7,405 nt of DNA, from assembly GCA_028280675.1 (NCBI GenBank), contig JANQLI010000013.1, positions 1 to 7,405 on the forward strand, read 5' to 3'. The DNA is from Alphaproteobacteria bacterium. Lineage in GTDB: Bacteria > Pseudomonadota > Alphaproteobacteria > SMXP01. The position numbers were made by a program, and so were the translations under genes. Below the pieces are notes generated by a model, which did not search any database, was not told the origin of the DNA, and was given only the letters and a program-made list of their open reading frames with translations. Below are positions 6,050-7,405 of this stretch, piece after piece (position 1 is the stretch's first letter; each line of letters starts with the position of its first letter).

Positions 6050-7342
6050 TTAACGCGGCCCTGGTCCAGGCCCTGGCGGACCAAACCCGCCTTCCCGGGC
6101 TTGGTCGATGGTGATGGCAATCTTATCTTGTTCTGACAGGTTATCCGACGTCACTTCCGTCATAAACCCATCTGAAATGCCAATCGAAATGACACGTGGT
6201 GTTAGGTCGCCATCATCATCTTCACGCCATACAATGCGTTGCGTGTCATCCGTCAACTGCGCTCTCGCCTCTGCTAATGCATCTTCATCGCGGATCGCTT
6301 TTGGTGGGGTAAAGCGCAAAGCACGATTGGGGATAAGGAGGGCGTTCTTGCGTTCCTCAATGATGATTTCAACATTTGCGGTCATACCCGGTAAAAGTTT
6401 TTGGTCGGCATTGGCGGCAGAGACAATTACAGTATAAGTCACCACATTTTGTTCGATTTGCGGCGCTTTGCGAATTTGATCGACATACCCTTGGAAAAGA
6501 TCTTCTGGATACGCATCAACGGTGAACCGTGCTGTTAATCCTTCGCGGACCTCACCAATATCAGCTTCATCGACATTGACTTCAAGCTGCATGTCGGACA
6601 AATCCTTTGCGATCGTAAAGAGAATAGGCGCCTGCATGCTGGCCGCAACCGTTTGACCGATGTCCACTTCTCGTCCGATCACTACACCGTCAACAGGTGA
6701 GCGAATAAAGGTGCGTTCAAGATCAACGCGGGCGCTTTGAAGGGATGCTTCGCGTTGTTTGACTTGAGCCTCCGCTGTCACCACTTGCGCCTGGGCTGAG
6801 GTGAGCCGGGCTTTACTCATCTCGGCATCCGCAATGGCGCTATCAAGCTGAGCTGCTGAAATATTGCCGCGTGCCCGCAGATCTTCTGAGCGTTTAAGGG
6901 CGCGTTCTGCCTTCGCATAATTGGCTTCGGATTCAGCGACCGTGGCTTTTGCTTGTGTGACATTGGCCGCGGCAATAGCGGCCTCCGCTTCGGCTTGGGC
7001 GACACGTGTTTCAAATGTCGCCGGATCGATACGGGCAATCAACGCGCCTTCTTTCACGTCGGAATTGAAGTCGGCATGAAGTTCGCTGATCTGGCCGGAT
7101 AATTGCGTGCCAACTTCGACTGTCACCAGGGCGCTTAAGGTGCCGCTGGCTGAGACCGATTGACGAACGGCGCTGCGTTCTGGCAAGGCGCTGCGGATCT
7201 GGCCGTCAAAGGAATCATCGGGTGACAGGAATTGCCATAGGACGATGAGCCCGACAAGAAAGATCCCAGCCGTCACTTTTGTGCGGCGGCTTGTCCAGTC
7301 GAGCGCCGCCAGCTTGCTTGGCGTCGTCGGTGTGTGTGACAT
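6050..7342 (-). CDS. MacA-type periplasmic adaptor (HlyD/MFP family)
   Basis: This 430-residue membrane fusion protein links the inner-membrane MacB-like pump to an outer-membrane channel. It has a short cytoplasmic start, one anchoring helix (about 23-39), and the first half of the lipoyl domain (about 65-105, TVEVGTQLSGQISELHAD). A long Ala/Glu/Gln-rich coiled-coil hairpin (about 107-208) follows, with RARGNISAAQLD (156-167) near its turn, where adaptors meet TolC. The second lipoyl half is FIRSPVDGVVIGREVDIGQTV (212-232). A beta-barrel then carries the MacA-like APQIEQNVVTYTV segment and LLPGMTANVEI, and the membrane-proximal domain begins at LLIPNRALRFTPP. The C-terminus is a Gly/Pro-rich tail (GGFGPPGPGPGPR). 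The frame is open to an ATG at 7396, but the ATG at 7342 has AAGGGAA six bases upstream and gives a normal N-terminus, so I use it. It is the first gene of a three-gene operon; no TolC-like gene is in the window. Confidence 0.92.
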   Translation of the reverse strand: MSHTPTTPSKLAALDWTSRRTKVTAGIFLVGLIVLWQFLSPDDSFDGQIRSALPERSAVRQSVSASGTLSALVTVEVGTQLSGQISELHADFNSDVKEGALIARIDPATFETRVAQAEAEAAIAAANVTQAKATVAESEANYAKAERALKRSEDLRARGNISAAQLDSAIADAEMSKARLTSAQAQVVTAEAQVKQREASLQSARVDLERTFIRSPVDGVVIGREVDIGQTVAASMQAPILFTIAKDLSDMQLEVNVDEADIGEVREGLTARFTVDAYPEDLFQGYVDQIRKAPQIEQNVVTYTVIVSAANADQKLLPGMTANVEIIIEERKNALLIPNRALRFTPPKAIRDEDALAEARAQLTDDTQRIVWREDDDGDLTPRVISIGISDGFMTEVTSDNLSEQDKIAITIDQAREGGFGPPGPGPGPR

Positions 7343-7348
7343 AAGCGG

Positions 7349-7355
7349 TTCCCTT
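7349..7355 (-). promoter_or_regulatory. Ribosome binding site that sets the adaptor start
   Basis: On the minus strand this reads AAGGGAA, separated by six bases from the ATG at 7342. It supports that start over the in-frame ATG at 7396, which would add 18 residues before the membrane anchor. I see no convincing promoter in the remaining bases to the window edge, so the operon promoter may lie outside or be weak. Confidence 0.7.
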
Positions 7356-7405
7356 GTGAGTCCTGATAAGTTCTTCACACCTTTACTGAATTCCATTCCA
7401 CGCTG

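Noticed and set aside
7343..7396. Longer adaptor beginning at the ATG at 7396
   Set aside because: The ATG at 7342 has AAGGGAA at ideal spacing, and the extra 18 residues would precede the membrane anchor without any family counterpart.

Overview
The window looks like chromosomal DNA from an alphaproteobacterium. It carries a class I (c550/c2-like) cytochrome c with a CxxCH and a PGxKM ligand loop, a DUF920/BTLCP transglutaminase-like cysteine peptidase of the kind common in alphaproteobacteria, and an L-2-hydroxyglutarate oxidase-type flavoenzyme. Base composition is close to balanced, except for an AT-rich patch at about 1680-1770. This placement is an inference from protein families; no rRNA or other taxonomic marker is present. 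I see no insertion sequence, phage gene, CRISPR array, tRNA or rRNA.

Layout. Positions 1-1004 (+) hold the 3' part of an LhgO-like FAD oxidoreductase whose N-terminus lies off the left edge. Positions 1007-1645 (-) hold a BTLCP-family lipoprotein peptidase that converges on it with two bases between the stop codons. Positions 1646-2002 are a 357-base gap holding the peptidase's leader and putative promoter, plus a hairpin-containing stretch before the next gene. Positions 2003-2581 (+) encode a secreted monoheme cytochrome c with an unusual 57-residue Ala/Glu/Asp tail, followed by a strong intrinsic terminator at 2611-2641. Positions 2729-4066 (+) encode a GT-B glycosyltransferase. It again converges with a two-base gap on a three-gene minus-strand operon at 4069-7342: a MacA-type periplasmic adaptor, then a MacB/LolD-type ABC ATPase, then a MacB-type permease.

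How the genes work together. Only the adaptor-ATPase-permease set is an obvious functional unit. The adaptor precedes the ATPase by 38 bases, and the ATPase and permease overlap at ATGA. Together they should form a tripartite MacAB-type efflux or export pump that needs an outer-membrane channel (TolC-like) encoded elsewhere. The other four genes are single transcription units with no clear pathway link: metabolite repair, envelope proteolysis, electron transfer and surface glycan synthesis.

I did not find a convincing new system. The best leads are (i) a hairpin that would cover the Shine-Dalgarno of the peptidase gene next to a competing out-of-frame ATG, (ii) a UUCG-capped stem-loop in the long gap before the cytochrome gene, and (iii) the acidic, Ala-rich tail of the cytochrome.
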